Origin: Isoetes taiwanensis
Lineage: Eukaryota > Streptophyta > Lycopodiopsida > Isoetales > Isoetaceae
Direction: 5' to 3'
DNA: 64,000 nucleotides
NCBI GenBank assembly: GCA_021234155.1
Contig: JAJEKV010000218.1
Coordinates: forward strand, 184,001 to 248,000
Shown: positions 32,202 through 44,339 of the stretch, piece by piece
Numbering within the stretch: the stretch's first letter is position 1
How the letters are laid out: each line of letters starts with the position of its first letter
Notes under the pieces: model-generated
What the model was told of the DNA's origin: nothing
Database searches by the model: none
The model's input: the letters and a program-made list of their open reading frames with translations, nothing else
Made by a program: the position numbers and the translations under genes

Positions 32202-35200
32202 CTATGGGCCGCAATAAATCGCACATCAGAATATCGGGTTTGCTCTTGCGTGCAAAACCGCCCAGAGAATCTTGCTTCACTGCTTCTGTTCAAACAGACG
32301 GATCTCGCCGGAGTTCCAACGCCTCTGTTCCTTCAAAAAAAAAAAACCAGAAGACTGAGAATTTGTCCATCGCCAAGATCATGAAGGTCCTTACCTTCGA
32401 AGCCAAGCAGAAGAAAGCTTCCAATGTCAGATCAATGCAACAAAGAACCATCAGCAAGACCCCATGCCAGAAAGAACCATAGCCAGAGAGATGCAAAGAC
32501 GTAAAACACAAATTTTTTACTACGGGTAATGCCGACTGCGGAAAGCAGAGCTTCGCCGAGGAATGGAGCAAACGAACTGGAGAAAGCAAAGCCTCCGGGA
32601 AGAGCATTTGTCGGAGCGTAGTCCTCCGTATGCGGATAAGATCAACGACGTGGCCTCCCTCGAAATTTTCACCCAATTATTTTTCCTTCCTAATTTTTCC
32701 CTTTTCGGGATCTAAGCATCAAAGGAATCGAATCTTGGTGTGAATCAATTATATCATTATTATATATACAAGAAACTTATCGCGGCGGCCGCCGCGAACG
32801 TTTCTCTTCCTTGACCCCATGTACTCCACCTACGCAATCATTAGCGCTTGGGATGGTCACATCTCCTTCCCAATCTTGAGCAAAGACTTTTACAATACCA
32901 TGCAAACCAAAACCCATGGATTTATATTTCCCTAGCTAGGCACAATTGTTGGTTTAGGGGTGGGTTATTAGGCTCATTCATGACGAAGGCTCATAGCAAG
33001 AAGATAATTGAAGCCTTGGGATACCATAGAATCAAAGGCAATAGACTTAAAAAACATGGTAGACTAATAATGCTTAGAGAACTTCAAATAACATTGGAGG
33101 GCCAGCCTTTTATGGGATCAAACTTTTTTCTAACATAATTAATTATGCTGGTGTAATGAAGTGAATATACGACCTTTAATCTTCTTCTTGCCAATTGTCA
33201 ACGTAGCCCTGAATTGTCTACCTATCTAAGAGTAACATTTGATAATGGTGGTTCCGCTTCGGTCTTTGCCCATTTAGATCCAAAAACTACCTTAAAATAA
33301 ATGGTGGCATAGGCGACTACGGTTTACCTTTAAAACAAAAAAATATTGCCGTAATAGAACAAGAACAGAGGAAGCTTCTTTCTTGCCATAGCCATGCAAA
33401 CCGGTCATAGCACCACATAATATTGAACTAGGCATGTCAGATTAAAGCAATAGAACAAATCGATACATACCACCGCATTCAATTAAAAATCCAAGCTTGG
33501 CAAAGAGCCACCACACCAATTCCTATCATAAGAGAGAGAGAGAGAGAGAGAGAGTCTAGTAAACTTAGTACAGACCATGTACTAACCCCGCTGATTTCAT
33601 TATAAGAGTTTGGACCCGTTACATTTGAACCAAAGTTGCACAAATGTGGGAATGCCACGGATCCGTCACAAGGGAGACAATTCAAGGTGTATCATTGCAT
33701 AACGGCAGCAAATGCCGCAAAAGAACATGGGCTCAAACAATCCATGATAAAACTTATCTTAGGGATGTGGAATGCTAAGAATTCAAACTCTCAATATGTA
33801 AAATTAAGTATAAATAATAAACATCATTGCATATTTATCAAGACTTTCGGCTTAAATATTCAAATGATGACCTATCAATGCAAGGTCGTTCGAGAAAACC
33901 AGACATTGACATCGGGAAGATAAACATCACGTATGGTCTTGAATCTAGATAAGCTTTTGCAGTCGACATTGAACAAAAGCGCATGCACCCTAAGCCCTTC
34001 TTTTAGGCCAGCTCATTTCAATTCATCCAATTGATACTTTCATCTAGACTAGAAAAATTAATTTAAAAATATCCATAATATTGGAATTTAAGAGAAGTTC
34101 CTACCGAAAACTAGTTTGGTTTCCATCCCTAATAGTGAGGACGGTGATTCTTTGGCTAAGCGACCGCTCTCAAAGATTTGTTCTAAGAGGTTATGGTTGA
34201 GAAACCTGTGGTGTCTTAGAAGGTATGGTTACTCTCACGAGTTTTGCTTCCCAAATACCGCAAAAGATGCTTATATGTGTTATCAACTTCATCTACACCG
34301 AGAAAGCAATTACAAAAGGTATCGACCAAAGATGTGGATACGAGGAAATGTTAACATACCAAACACATGACCCTAAACAAAAACGTACCAAGGCATGCTT
34401 GAACCTTACCATTCGGGGCTTGATATACTTCACCTTGCTCAAGTTCATGTCGTTATGTAAACCCTGCAAAAGCTCAACTTCCAAATGCTTTAAGCATAGA
34501 AGAAATAACACAAGCAAATCTAAGGCACACACATTGCATCCTTAACCGGCCGTGATCTGTGGATTTGGCTTAAGATCCGGACAAAAACCCTTTGCCTATA
34601 AACTCCCCGCAAGCAAAAGCAGAGAAATGATAAGTATTTGCAAAAAAAATCAAATGTAAAGGGCAAAACTCGCGGCATCGATTACATCGGACACTTTAAA
34701 TCCATAACTCCATCCCATCACAGTCGCCGAATCACAATTTGGGTTGCAAGAAGAAAGATATCTAGTGATCGCCAATGGAATGCAAGGAAACCAGCTTAAC
34801 TCTGTCAAATTACCGGATTTGATGCAAGAACAAAGATTGCCCAGTCGGATTAACGGATAGGGTGGGGCAAACATTCACTCAAGCGAGAAAAGGTCTAAAC
34901 ACTAATTGATGAGGCAAGAAAAAGAGGAAAATTTTTGGTGGGTTGCTTGCCGGAACCTCCATAGCTAGCAATGTAGGTTTGTAAAACGCAAATAGAAGGG
35001 GCCCAATGGCGGCGGCTTCGGCCCGAGCTAACTAAAATGTAACCAAAGATAGACGTAAATACGAAAGGATTTTACATGAGTAGCTCGATTTGAAGCATGA
35101 GGGTTTTATCCGAGAGTTACTACCGGGCGGGCTTCTTCCTGCCCAAGCATCGAGGAACATAGATATGCATGCTCCAACGGCTCCAATGCGGCAAGAATGG

Positions 35201-36510
35201 GCCCAAACATGTCTCAAAACGACTTAATCATCGCCAAAAGGAAATATGAAACATGGATTCCGAGGCCATGGGCCAAACAAAGTCTCGGCAGGTCATAGCA
35301 GGTATGATCGATTGCAGAGAATGTCCCGGCGGCTTCTTGAATAGGCACAAAGGCGGGGCTCCCTTCTTTCCAAAATTTTCTTCCTTTGCATAAAGCTTTT
35401 AAAGTACGCAGAAATGAAGTGACATATCGAGCGTAAAGAAAAGCAAAGAGCAGGAGCAGGCAATGCACCAACACCGGGTTTGTGAAGGGCGGCCTTTGGC
35501 CGGATCTCGAAAAATATCCAAGAAGTATTACATATTAAATGTTCTGCGGCAGCAGACTTGATGAGCGGCATGCACAAACCGCTTCTTACTTGCAGATCGA
35601 GAAGGAAAGGAGCGTAAAACAATGGATGGGCAGGAAACAGTGGGGCAAAATATGGAAAGGAATGGCTATGGCAAGAAATAAAGGAGCATCAAACATCGTA
35701 ATTCATACTCTGCCACAATTGATTGCTTGGAGAGCAAGAAAGGGGAAGACCATGTGGCGACCATGCACGTGTCGAGCGAGGGGTTTTTTTTTCTTATTTT
35801 AGAAACGTCTAAATAAATAGACGTGGCCACCCTGGGCGCTCTTCTCCGCCCAGAAATATTAGGAGCCAATTTTTAATGGGAACAAATGTATCTGCCTTAG
35901 GGCGAGATTCCACTTGCGGAGGAGACGGAAGTTTTAGAGTTTTGACGAACTGCCTTCAATTGAACGGAACAAAGCTTCCGCCAAGGGATTCCACTACGGT
36001 GGAGGCAATTAAACCACAAAAGGATCTGAAGCATTGATCCGATGCGTGGCAGCATCTTAGAGCCCGCGGTTCCTTCCATTTGTAAAAGGCGGAGGGCATC
36101 CCCGCCGATTAAGCGCAACAATTGTTGCTTCCACGTCTGCTTCCAAACCTCTTCCGAAGCAAAATCCTGGGCTTAACTTCCACCGCTAGTGGAATCGCAG
36201 AAACTGAAGTAATTTCTAAATCCTGCCTCTTGATTGGTTGTCCGTAACTTCCAGGAAACAAAATGACGATAGTGGAATCTGGCCCTTATATAGGTAGTGA
36301 TAGTGATAAAGACACTTTGATGTGTGGGACACATTACTCGCTGGTTTTCATCTAGGCCGTCGAATCCGAGAGGTTGAATCTTGGCCGCACATTTAAGTGT
36401 ATGGGCATGCATGATGAATGCAACATGGCTTTTATGGATTGGATCAAATGGGGAAGCAATAATCTCGATCGTTGAATGTGCCTAGGAATTTGCCTAGAAG
36501 GTGATACATA
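32202..36510. other. Long intergenic stretch with no supported gene
   Basis: About 120 bp at 32450-32580 resembles 30155-30290 (GACCCCATGCCAGAAAGAA, TAGC(C/T)AGAGAGA(C/T)GCA, CACAAA...CGGGT), an imperfect direct repeat flanking the FAS1-like exons. There is a poly-A at 32333-32345 and a (GA)n microsatellite at 33530-33554. A segment at 36290-36410 (ACACTTTGATGTGTGGGACACAT...) recurs at 43020-43130. Frames of 60-130 residues exist but show no domain or codon signal that I trust. Confidence 0.5.
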
Positions 36511-36512
36511 TT

Positions 36513-36672
36513 AGGGCATTAAATGCCTCAGTGACGTGGCAATGTGTCCTTTTTTATTTTTTATTTTCCCGCCGACCTTTCTTACGAGTCCTTGGGGAAG
36601 GGAAAAGGGCATTAAATGCCCCCAATGAAGTGGCAATGTGCCCTTTTTTATTTTTTATTTTCCGCCGAGCAC
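36513..36672. repeat. Direct repeat pair, period about 93 bp
   Basis: AGGGCATTAAATGCC...GTGGCAATGTG(T/C)CC followed by TTTTTTATTTTTTATTTTCC occurs at 36513 and again at about 36605. Confidence 0.8.
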
Positions 36673-38919
36673 AGCTATTTGCCGCCCTACCTTGTGGCAG
36701 ATTTTAGCCGATGGTTTCTTTGCAGCTGTGCTCCGGTGAAAGACATCAGTTGGCAAAGCTTGGTGTTGTATTGTTTAGGTTTTCTCATCCTTTTCTTATT
36801 GAATCGGCAATGGAGCCGATTGTTCGGCGATTGTCTTCATAGCTGAGGGCTCTAAAACTCTATGAGCAGAAATCCATTCTTAGACGACGGGTCTATATCT
36901 GCTTCTAAGCTTGGGTCGGGCAGACTGCTTAGGGCACTAGCGGAATGCATTTGCGCTCTGGATGAAGCAAGACCACTGTGGCTCAATGTTTTCTTGTGCC
37001 TTTAAGTTTGTGGCTGGAGGCGACAGGTGGTGCCGTGGCTGCATGGACAGGATGAGGTGCTGGTCTCTTGCGTGTCTATTTCACGTCTATATTGATTCGG
37101 TTCCTGGTCCGGCGCCATCAAAACTTTGCGCCCAGTCTCTCTTGGGCTATTTTTTTTAGCAATCGGCTCGCTTGATTTTGATCTTTATATTCTTCAGCAG
37201 TTTAAGATCGGTGCTTGCATGAAAGCTTGATGATCATTTTCCTTCCAGTTGCAACGGATTTTGAAGCTCGCTGTTGTTGTTAGACCTGGCAACGTACCTC
37301 AATGCATGGTAATGCCGGATTTGCAGCGGCGGACTTAAAGTTTTAGTCTGATTTTGTAGAATCGAGGAAAAGCAGCGTACCGCGACGTCAGCGCCATTAC
37401 AGCTTCCATCCGTAGGCCAAATCTTGCCCCAGTAGTCCGTCAATTTTCGAGGCTATAAGCGCAAATTTCTTTGCCAATTTGAGCAAATTTGATCCCCTGT
37501 TTTTGAATCCTCTGTTTTTTGTTGTAGGGAAATTTTTTTTGTTTAGGGTTCTTGGATTCTTTTCTGGGGCCCAGGAATGCGAAAGAAAGGGCTGCCCAAA
37601 TGCATTTCCGAGGTGCAGAATCCTATACAACGTCATAATTCATAATCATGTCAAATCGGACAGAACCGAAGTGTCGCTTTTGGCTTGAACAATGCGCAGA
37701 AGGAAAGAATTCCTGTGAAAGAATGTGGAGGTAACTTACTTAACAGAGGACCTTGCTTTTTAATCGCCTTTTTTCTTCTCTAGAGGAGGACCTTGCTCTG
37801 AAAGAGTAGAATGTCCAGTGTAAAGCAACAAATTGGGGAGGACGCAGAGCGACTCAAGCAGAAAATCCTTTTTCTTTCCCCATTACCGCCCAATCTTGAG
37901 AGTTTCGGTTCTTCGACCCTTCTAAGACTAACCCGAGATTAGAATCCATGAGAACCTAAAAAGAAGTGCTAATTTTTTAGTGGCAAATTTTGTGATGGCA
38001 AAATTTTCACCCCTGTAATCAAGGTTTCAATGGCAATGGCCGTCGAATCTTACGAATGGAAATCGAAAACCCCTATATTCCAGTCATTCCGTCCACTTTT
38101 TTCTTTGAATGCATAAAAGGTCGTCAAAAATGTTGAAAATGTTGTTTTTGTTGTGTGGTTTTGAACGTACGCATGCAACCTTTGGCCGACATTTGAGATG
38201 AGCAAAATGCCCGAAGCAATTGGGACCATGTCCACATATTTAAAGCTTCATTCTTTCTTCTTCACATTTATCATAAATGTCAGCATCATACAGACATGGT
38301 AGTGTTTTAGCTTCTATAGTTTGCTATTCAATAATTTGCTTTAAAATTATTTCTCTATTTTTGTTGTTCTATGGATATATATAGGGCATTTGAAACTGCT
38401 TGGAACGTTAAAAAACTGTAATAATGGGCCTTGGATTGTTTTGAATCTCTGCATGTCTTATTGCTGCAGATTGTGGAACCAATAAATTGTTAATTTGCAA
38501 GTTTTAGGCAGGGAGCGCCACAGTGCCGTCCTTTACTATGTTGTCGAAGACCCCATCCGTCCAAGTTAAAGTAGCAGGTTTAAACTTATTAACACGATTG
38601 CCCCTGTGATTGCATGGAATTATGCTGCTTCTGCAATTTGTTTCATCGTCTTGGCCAATACTTTGTTGACAGCCTACATTGCTTCAAGGGAAGCGATTTG
38701 CCGGATTTTGTCTCCAAACTCGTGTAAATTTTGGTAAATTTGATGTAGAATCAAAGGTAAGAGTTGCATGTTTGAAGTAGATTCGTTGTGTCTCTTTCAA
38801 CTTTTTTACTTTCATTCGTTGCATTTGCTCTGGTATCTCACTGATATCACACTTTGCTATAGCAAGTGTATGCAAGCTGTCTATGGATCTTAACTAAGAA
38901 TAATACTTGGGCTATAATG
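36673..38919. other. Intergenic, no gene seen
   Basis: Scattered short frames only. Nothing recognisable on either strand. Confidence 0.45.
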
Positions 38920-39740
38920 TATTCAGATGTGTATAAAAGATGTAATTGCAGAAGGGAAAGTTTTGCTGGAACCAGCGCTAGTGACAGGAATTGAATTTTG
39001 AAATGTTAGGGCAGATGAATTTTGAGTGCTTCTTGAGTTTTGCTTCCATCTCACACTCAAATGTGCTTATCTCCAGATAAATTTGAGGAGCTCCACAATT
39101 TTGATCAGTGATTCCTAGGTGAGGTTATTGATCACTTTGGAGCATTCTACTTCTAACTTCCCTTCTCAACTTCTATGCAGCATTATATTCAGATCTGTGT
39201 AAAAGGCGTAACTGCAGAAGGAAAGTTCTGTGCTTGCATTTTCAAATACCAGCAGTGTTATTACGGAGGGGAAACTTCTGAGCTGGGGCATAGGCCACCA
39301 AAATGTTCTGGTATGAAGAAGGTGGAATTGTCAAACCACAACAGATTGGGTGTTCCTTTTATTACAGAAACAAAAGTTATGAGCTGGGATATAAGCTGCC
39401 AAAAATCTACTGGTAGGACGAAGGTGGAATTGTTAAACGACAAGAGATTGGGTATTTCTTATATTTGCAGATTGCCAGCAAGATGTACTCAGATGTGTAT
39501 AAAAGATGTAATTGCAGAAGGTAAAGTTTTGAGCTGGAAAATAAGCCAGTGAAATCTAGTGATAGGAATTGAATTTTGAAATGTTAAGCCACATGAATTT
39601 CGAGTGTTTCTTAAGTTTTGCTTCCATCTCACACTCAGATGTGCTTATCTGCAGATAAATTTGAGGAGCCCCACAATTTTGATTAGTGTTCCTATGTCAA
39701 GTTATTGATCACTTTGGAGCATTCTACTTCTAACTACCCC
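38920..39740. repeat. Nested tandem repeats (578-bp and about 102-bp units)
   Basis: The block from CAGATGTGTATAAAAGATGTAA through GGAATTGAATTTTGAAATGTTA (38987) to CATTCTACTTCTAAC (39165) is repeated 578 bp further on (39487, 39565, 39740). Between the copies, a smaller repeat contains GAGCTGGG...CCAAAA...GAAGGTGGAATTGT(C/T)AAAC. It occurs twice at about 39279-39455. The 125-residue frame through here is repeat translation. Confidence 0.85.
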
Positions 39741-40764
39741 GTTGAACATTCCCAATGTATATTTTTGGCTGTGTTGAATATTATATGGCATTAAAACCTA
39801 AAATCTAAAGATTCAGTTTGTAAACTGGTATGGTCAGCTGAATCATTAGAAGTTTCCAAATCAATGGCCTCACAAGCAATTGATACCAATGCATAAGGGT
39901 GTAATAACATGTAATTGTCCACTACTAGAGTAGATCATTCCATTGTGCAGCCTTCTCATTGCGCAACCTTCCATCATCCAACCATCCTCTACCACTATTG
40001 CTGATCGATGGCACTAGCTTGAGTAGTTGAAATACTGCTTTATTTAGGTACTTAGTTATGCATACTCTAGCTTAGTCCATTTAAAATGGTGTCTAAGTGT
40101 TTAAGATCAGTGAGTCATTAGTGTGTACTAGCATTAGAAAACAATCATCAAAGCACGATTGAATAGTGCGGTGTGCTAAGTTACATTGATGTTTAATCCA
40201 ATAACAAACTGGTTTTATCTACAACTACAACGTCAACATTCATTTGCTATTTAGAACGCTCTGACAAGAATGGTAAAAAATCATACTTAGGAAGGTTTAG
40301 ATGACCGAGGACGTAGAAATCGAAGTTTGGAACTTGGATCAATTGACATAAAAGAATCACAACTTCAGTAGGCTGGAAATGTGTGTCGACACATAATATA
40401 CATAGATGCTGGGGTTAACTCAGTAGCCTAAAGTTGCACTCCCAATTGAGATGATTTTGAAATATAACGATGCTAGAACAAGTTAACGTTCACAACTTCG
40501 GTAGCCTGGAGGTAGAAATAGGCTATAATGTACTTTATAGCGTGGCTATAAAGGTTCGAATGAATTCTAAATCAAAACATGCGAACTTGATTGCCAATTG
40601 ATCTCGATCCTGTACTTAAGAATCTTATTATTTCTACCAGCTATTTTTATCGGCACAATTTAGATCTTCATGGAATTTTAACAAAAAGGGGGCTAAAGAT
40701 ATTTATATCATTTATAGTGCGTGCTTTTCATATAGTCAACTTCATGGATACCTATATAACAATA
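39741..40764. other. Intergenic left flank of the Helitron
   Basis: AT-rich DNA without recognisable genes. It ends at the A that precedes the Helitron terminus. Confidence 0.5.
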
Positions 40765-40975
40765 CTAGTAATGGTGCCCAGCGTTGCTGGGCATAAGTTG
40801 AAAACATGTATGGAGGGAAACATATTCAGCTCAACTCCTTTTCATAAATCTTAGATAATAGAATTTAAGCTCAAGAGGTTTTTGTGCACTCGAGTATCGT
40901 TTCCCTTTCTCTTTGCCTTTTGCTCTATCCCGCATTTCCCTTTTTTCTTTTCCTTTTTTCCCATTTTCCTACACA

Positions 40976-41017
<42 letters not shown>

Positions 41018-43008
41018 CCTTTTTCCTTTTTCCTTTTCCTCTTTTCTTTTTATCCCGCTTTTCCCTTCCCTTCCCTTTCCACTTCATGTTCTCCTTTCCC
41101 CTTTTTTCTGATAGATTTTTTTTCCTTCCCTTTCATCCTTTCCCAGTCCTTCCCCTTTTTCCTGTATCCTTTTTCCCTTTCCTTCCCCCTTCCTTTTCCT
41201 TTTCTATTTCCTTTTTTCCATGCCCTTTTTCCCACATTTTTTCATGTCCATTTTCTTCTTTTCCGCACCCTCTCCCCCTTTTGTGCCCCTTCTCCCTACC
41301 TTTTCTTTTTTATTTTTCATTGTCCCATGCTCTTTTTCCCTTCACTTTTTTCCTTTTTTCTCACCCTTCCTCTCTTCCTCTTTTCATGCCCTTCCCCTCC
41401 TCTCTTTTTTCATTTCCCTCTTCCCCATTTCTCGTGCCCTTTTTTCCTTCCCTTTTTCCCTCTTTTTCATGTGCCCCTTTTCTTCTTTTTTGCACCCTCT
41501 TCTCGTTTTCCTCATGCCCTTTCTCCCTTTATTTTTTTTTTCCCTTGTCCCATGCTTTTTTTCCCTTCACTTTTTCATTTTTCTCACCCTTTCTCTCTTC
41601 CTTTTTTCATGCCATCTTCCCCTCTCTTTTCTCGTTTCCCTCTTCCCCATTCCTTGTGCCCTTTTTTCCTTCCTTTTTTTCCTTTCCACCTCATTTTTTT
41701 CTTTTTTCTTTCCCTTCCCTTTTCATCCTCTCCTATCTTCCCATGTCCTTTTTCACTTTCTTCCCCCTTTTCCCTTTCCTTTTCATTTTCTCTTTCCTTT
41801 TCCCTTTTCCAATGCGGCGTTCCCCTTTCCCCGACCTTTTTCGCCTTTCTCCATCCTCCTTCTCTTTTCCCTGCGCCCGTTCCTCCTCCTTTTTTCTTTT
41901 TTCTTTTCGCTTCTTCCATGCTTTTTTTCCCTTCCTTTTTCCCCTTTTCTCACCTTTTCACTTTTCCCCGTGCCCTTTTTCCCTTCCCATTCTCATTTTT
42001 CATTTCCCTCTCCCCTCTTCCTCGTGTTCATTTTCCCTTCCCGTTTCCCCTTTCTGCATTCCTTTTTTTTCCTTCTCTTTCTCTTTTTGAATGCCCTTCT
42101 TCCCTTCACTTCTCTACATCATTCTCCTCTTCCACTTTTTCGCTTCAATTTTCCTCCTTTCCATGCCCTTTCGTCTTCCCCTTTTCCCATTGCCTTTTTT
42201 TCCTTCCCTTTCCTCACCACTTCATTCCTTCCCTTTTTCCCTCTTCCCCTCTTCCCCTTTTCCTCGTGTCTCTTTGCCTTTTCCTTTTCATCTTTCCACC
42301 CGCCTTTTTCTTTTTCCTTTCCCTAACCTCCCCCCTTTTCGCGTGCCCTTTTTCTCTTTTCTCCCCTCCTTTCTTTTCATTTTCTCTTTCCCTTTTCCAT
42401 TACGCCGTTCCCTTTTCCCCACCTTTTCCATGCGCTCCTTTTCCTCCTTTCTCTATCCTCTTCTTCTTTTCCCTTTGAGCGTTCTCCCTCCCTTTTTTTC
42501 TTTTTACTTTTTCCATGTTCTTTTTCCCTTCCTTTTTCCCCTTTTCTCAACCTTTCCCTTTTGCCCTTTTTCCCGTGCCCTTTTCCCATCTCCCTCTCCC
42601 CTTTTCCAAATGCCTATTTTCCCTTCCCTTTTTCTCTTTCCGCATTTCTTTTTTCCTTCCCCTTCCGCTTTTCCAATGCCCCTTTTACCTTCCCTTTTCC
42701 TCCTTTTCCCACTCTTTCCTCATTGCCATTTCTCGCTTCCCATTCCTCTCTCCCCTCTTTGTTTTCTCTTTCTTTTTCCCTTTTCCCATGCCACTTTTTC
42801 CTTTCCTCACCATTTCCTTCTTCCCCCTTTTCCCATGCCCTCTTCCCCTTTCCCTCGTGCCTTTTTCCCTTCACTTTTCCTTTTCCATTCTCCCTTTTCC
42901 TTAATCTTCGATATTGCAATAAAATCATCACCGTCCGATTAAGCCAATCAAATCTACACCATTGGGCTTGATGGAAAACAGACACACGCTAAAACATTAT
43001 AATATAGA
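40765..43008 (-). mobile_element. Non-autonomous Helitron, 2,244 bp, complete ends
   Basis: On the minus strand the element starts with TCTATATTATAATG at 43008, preceded by A. It ends with CTAG at 40768-40765, followed by T. Eleven bases before the end is a perfect hairpin, GCCCAGC-AAC-GCTGGGC (40792-40776, 7-bp stem, 3-nt loop). TC start, CTAG end, a subterminal 3' hairpin and insertion between A and T are the four defining features of Helitrons, which move by rolling-circle replication. There is no Rep/helicase. Almost the whole interior is the polypyrimidine tract at 40886-42904 (purine-rich on the element's own strand). Confidence 0.85.
40886..42904. repeat. 2-kb polypyrimidine tract with internal duplications
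   Basis: The plus strand is almost only C and T for about 2 kb, with A and G mostly confined to phrases such as CCATGCCC or TCGTGCCC. It begins with about 40 T at 40978-41017. Higher-order structure is visible. A segment starting TGTCCCATGCT at 41321 recurs at 41546 (225 bp). A segment TTTTCATTTTCTCTTTCC...TTCCAATGCGGCGTTCCC near 41780 recurs at about 42375 (594 bp). Long frames rich in Phe, Pro and Ser are by-products. Confidence 0.95.
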
Positions 43009-43009
43009 T

Positions 43010-43330
43010 ATTTGTGTAGAGATAAACACACTTTGATGTGTGGTGCACATAAATCGGTCAACTCCATTTGCAGCATCGAATCTTGAAAGTGAGATCTTGA
43101 CCATAGAATTTAAAGGAATGTAGAAGAATATACACAGAATCTTGGGGAATCTAGAGGAATCTTGGGATAAATTCTCATAATTTGGAAGAATCTTAATAGA
43201 ATCCTAGAGAATCTTAAGGATTTTTCATATATTCTAAGGGAATCTAGGAGAATATACATAGAATCTTCGAAAATATATGCGAACCTTGGGATAATCTTTG
43301 AAATTCTAGGGGAAATGTGTAGGCCCTAAA
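43010..43330. repeat. Dispersed repeat plus GAATCTT-type short repeats
   Basis: 43020-43130 aligns with 36295-36410 (ACACTTTGATGTGTGG(T/G), then TCGAATC...GATCTTG(A/G)CC). After it, roughly 12-13 bp units such as AGAATCTTGGGG, GAATCTAGAGG and AATCTTGGGATAA repeat irregularly to about 43315. The Helitron inserted beside or into this family. Confidence 0.6.
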
Positions 43331-44339
43331 TAATAATAAACTTGTATAAGTATAGATAAGATGAGGGATGCTCTTGTGTATGATGCCATCACATCCAAAA
43401 ACAAATGTTAAAAAATTTTTCTCGATGAAGTCTGAAGTTTTGTGCTCAATATAATGTTATTCTATGTCACAATAAATTTACACAGGAGATTAGGATTCGT
43501 TAAGCATGCATTCTATATGTTTTGAAATATTTCTTAACAACTTCCAAAATAATCTTATAGGAAAAATGGATTGCATTCAATCATTAGCTGTAGGCCTTTG
43601 TTTTACTCGTCAGACGAAGTTTTTAAGTGCTCTCAACTATCCCCAAGTGTTAAAAGTAGAACTACACGTGAGCTCAAAAATATAGTCACATGTACAAGTG
43701 TGATGTTTCCACGATGTATTTTACACAGAAAAACAATTGGACATAGTTAAATTTTGAAAGAATTGAATTGCTTCTTGTTAGAATATTCAAGCTGTACATT
43801 AGATACATTGATGTACATTAGATACATTGATGTACATTAGAAGTACATCATGTACATCTCTGGCCTTTGGCCTTCTGTTTCCGACTGTTGGCCTTTCAGT
43901 GCCATTCATTCCATGTACTTATAGATTACATGCAATACATAGAACATCCAGATTGTTCCTATTCTATTCCTATTGTGTCTCTTCCAATCTTGCTTCCGCT
44001 TTGGCTCACTCTGTGCTCATAAGGCCCCCAAATATTAACTTGCATTGATAAGCACTATGAAAACCACTATATTCATAGTTTTCTATGTGAAAAAACTCAT
44101 AATGTAAGCAAAAACTATCGTCTTCCATGTTTTTTGCATAATCAATGTTGGTTTGGTCATAGTTTCTAGAAATTATCACTAATTTTGGGGGTGGTTTTTT
44201 AGCATACATTATCACTATTATTCATTAGGACGATTTCACATGCTAATATTATTACCGTATACATTTTCTTAACATAGTTTTAATGCTCTCTTAGTTAGTT
44301 CAAAAATCGTGTTTGATTTTGTGGCGTGTGATGGTTTTT
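43331..44339. other. Intergenic
   Basis: The 19-bp unit TGTACATTAGATACATTGA is repeated about three times at 43794-43850. No gene is seen. Confidence 0.5.

Noticed and set aside
40882-42942. Long open frames (up to 521 codons) on both strands, rich in Phe/Pro/Ser or Lys/Arg/Glu
   Set aside because: They are consequences of the polypyrimidine tract: stops cannot form from C and T alone. Several overlap in different frames and none has domain structure.
43010-43130. Considered part of the Helitron
   Set aside because: The Helitron 5' end is sharply defined at 43008 with A|TC. The similar segment at 36295-36410 has no Helitron ends, so this is flanking repeat DNA.
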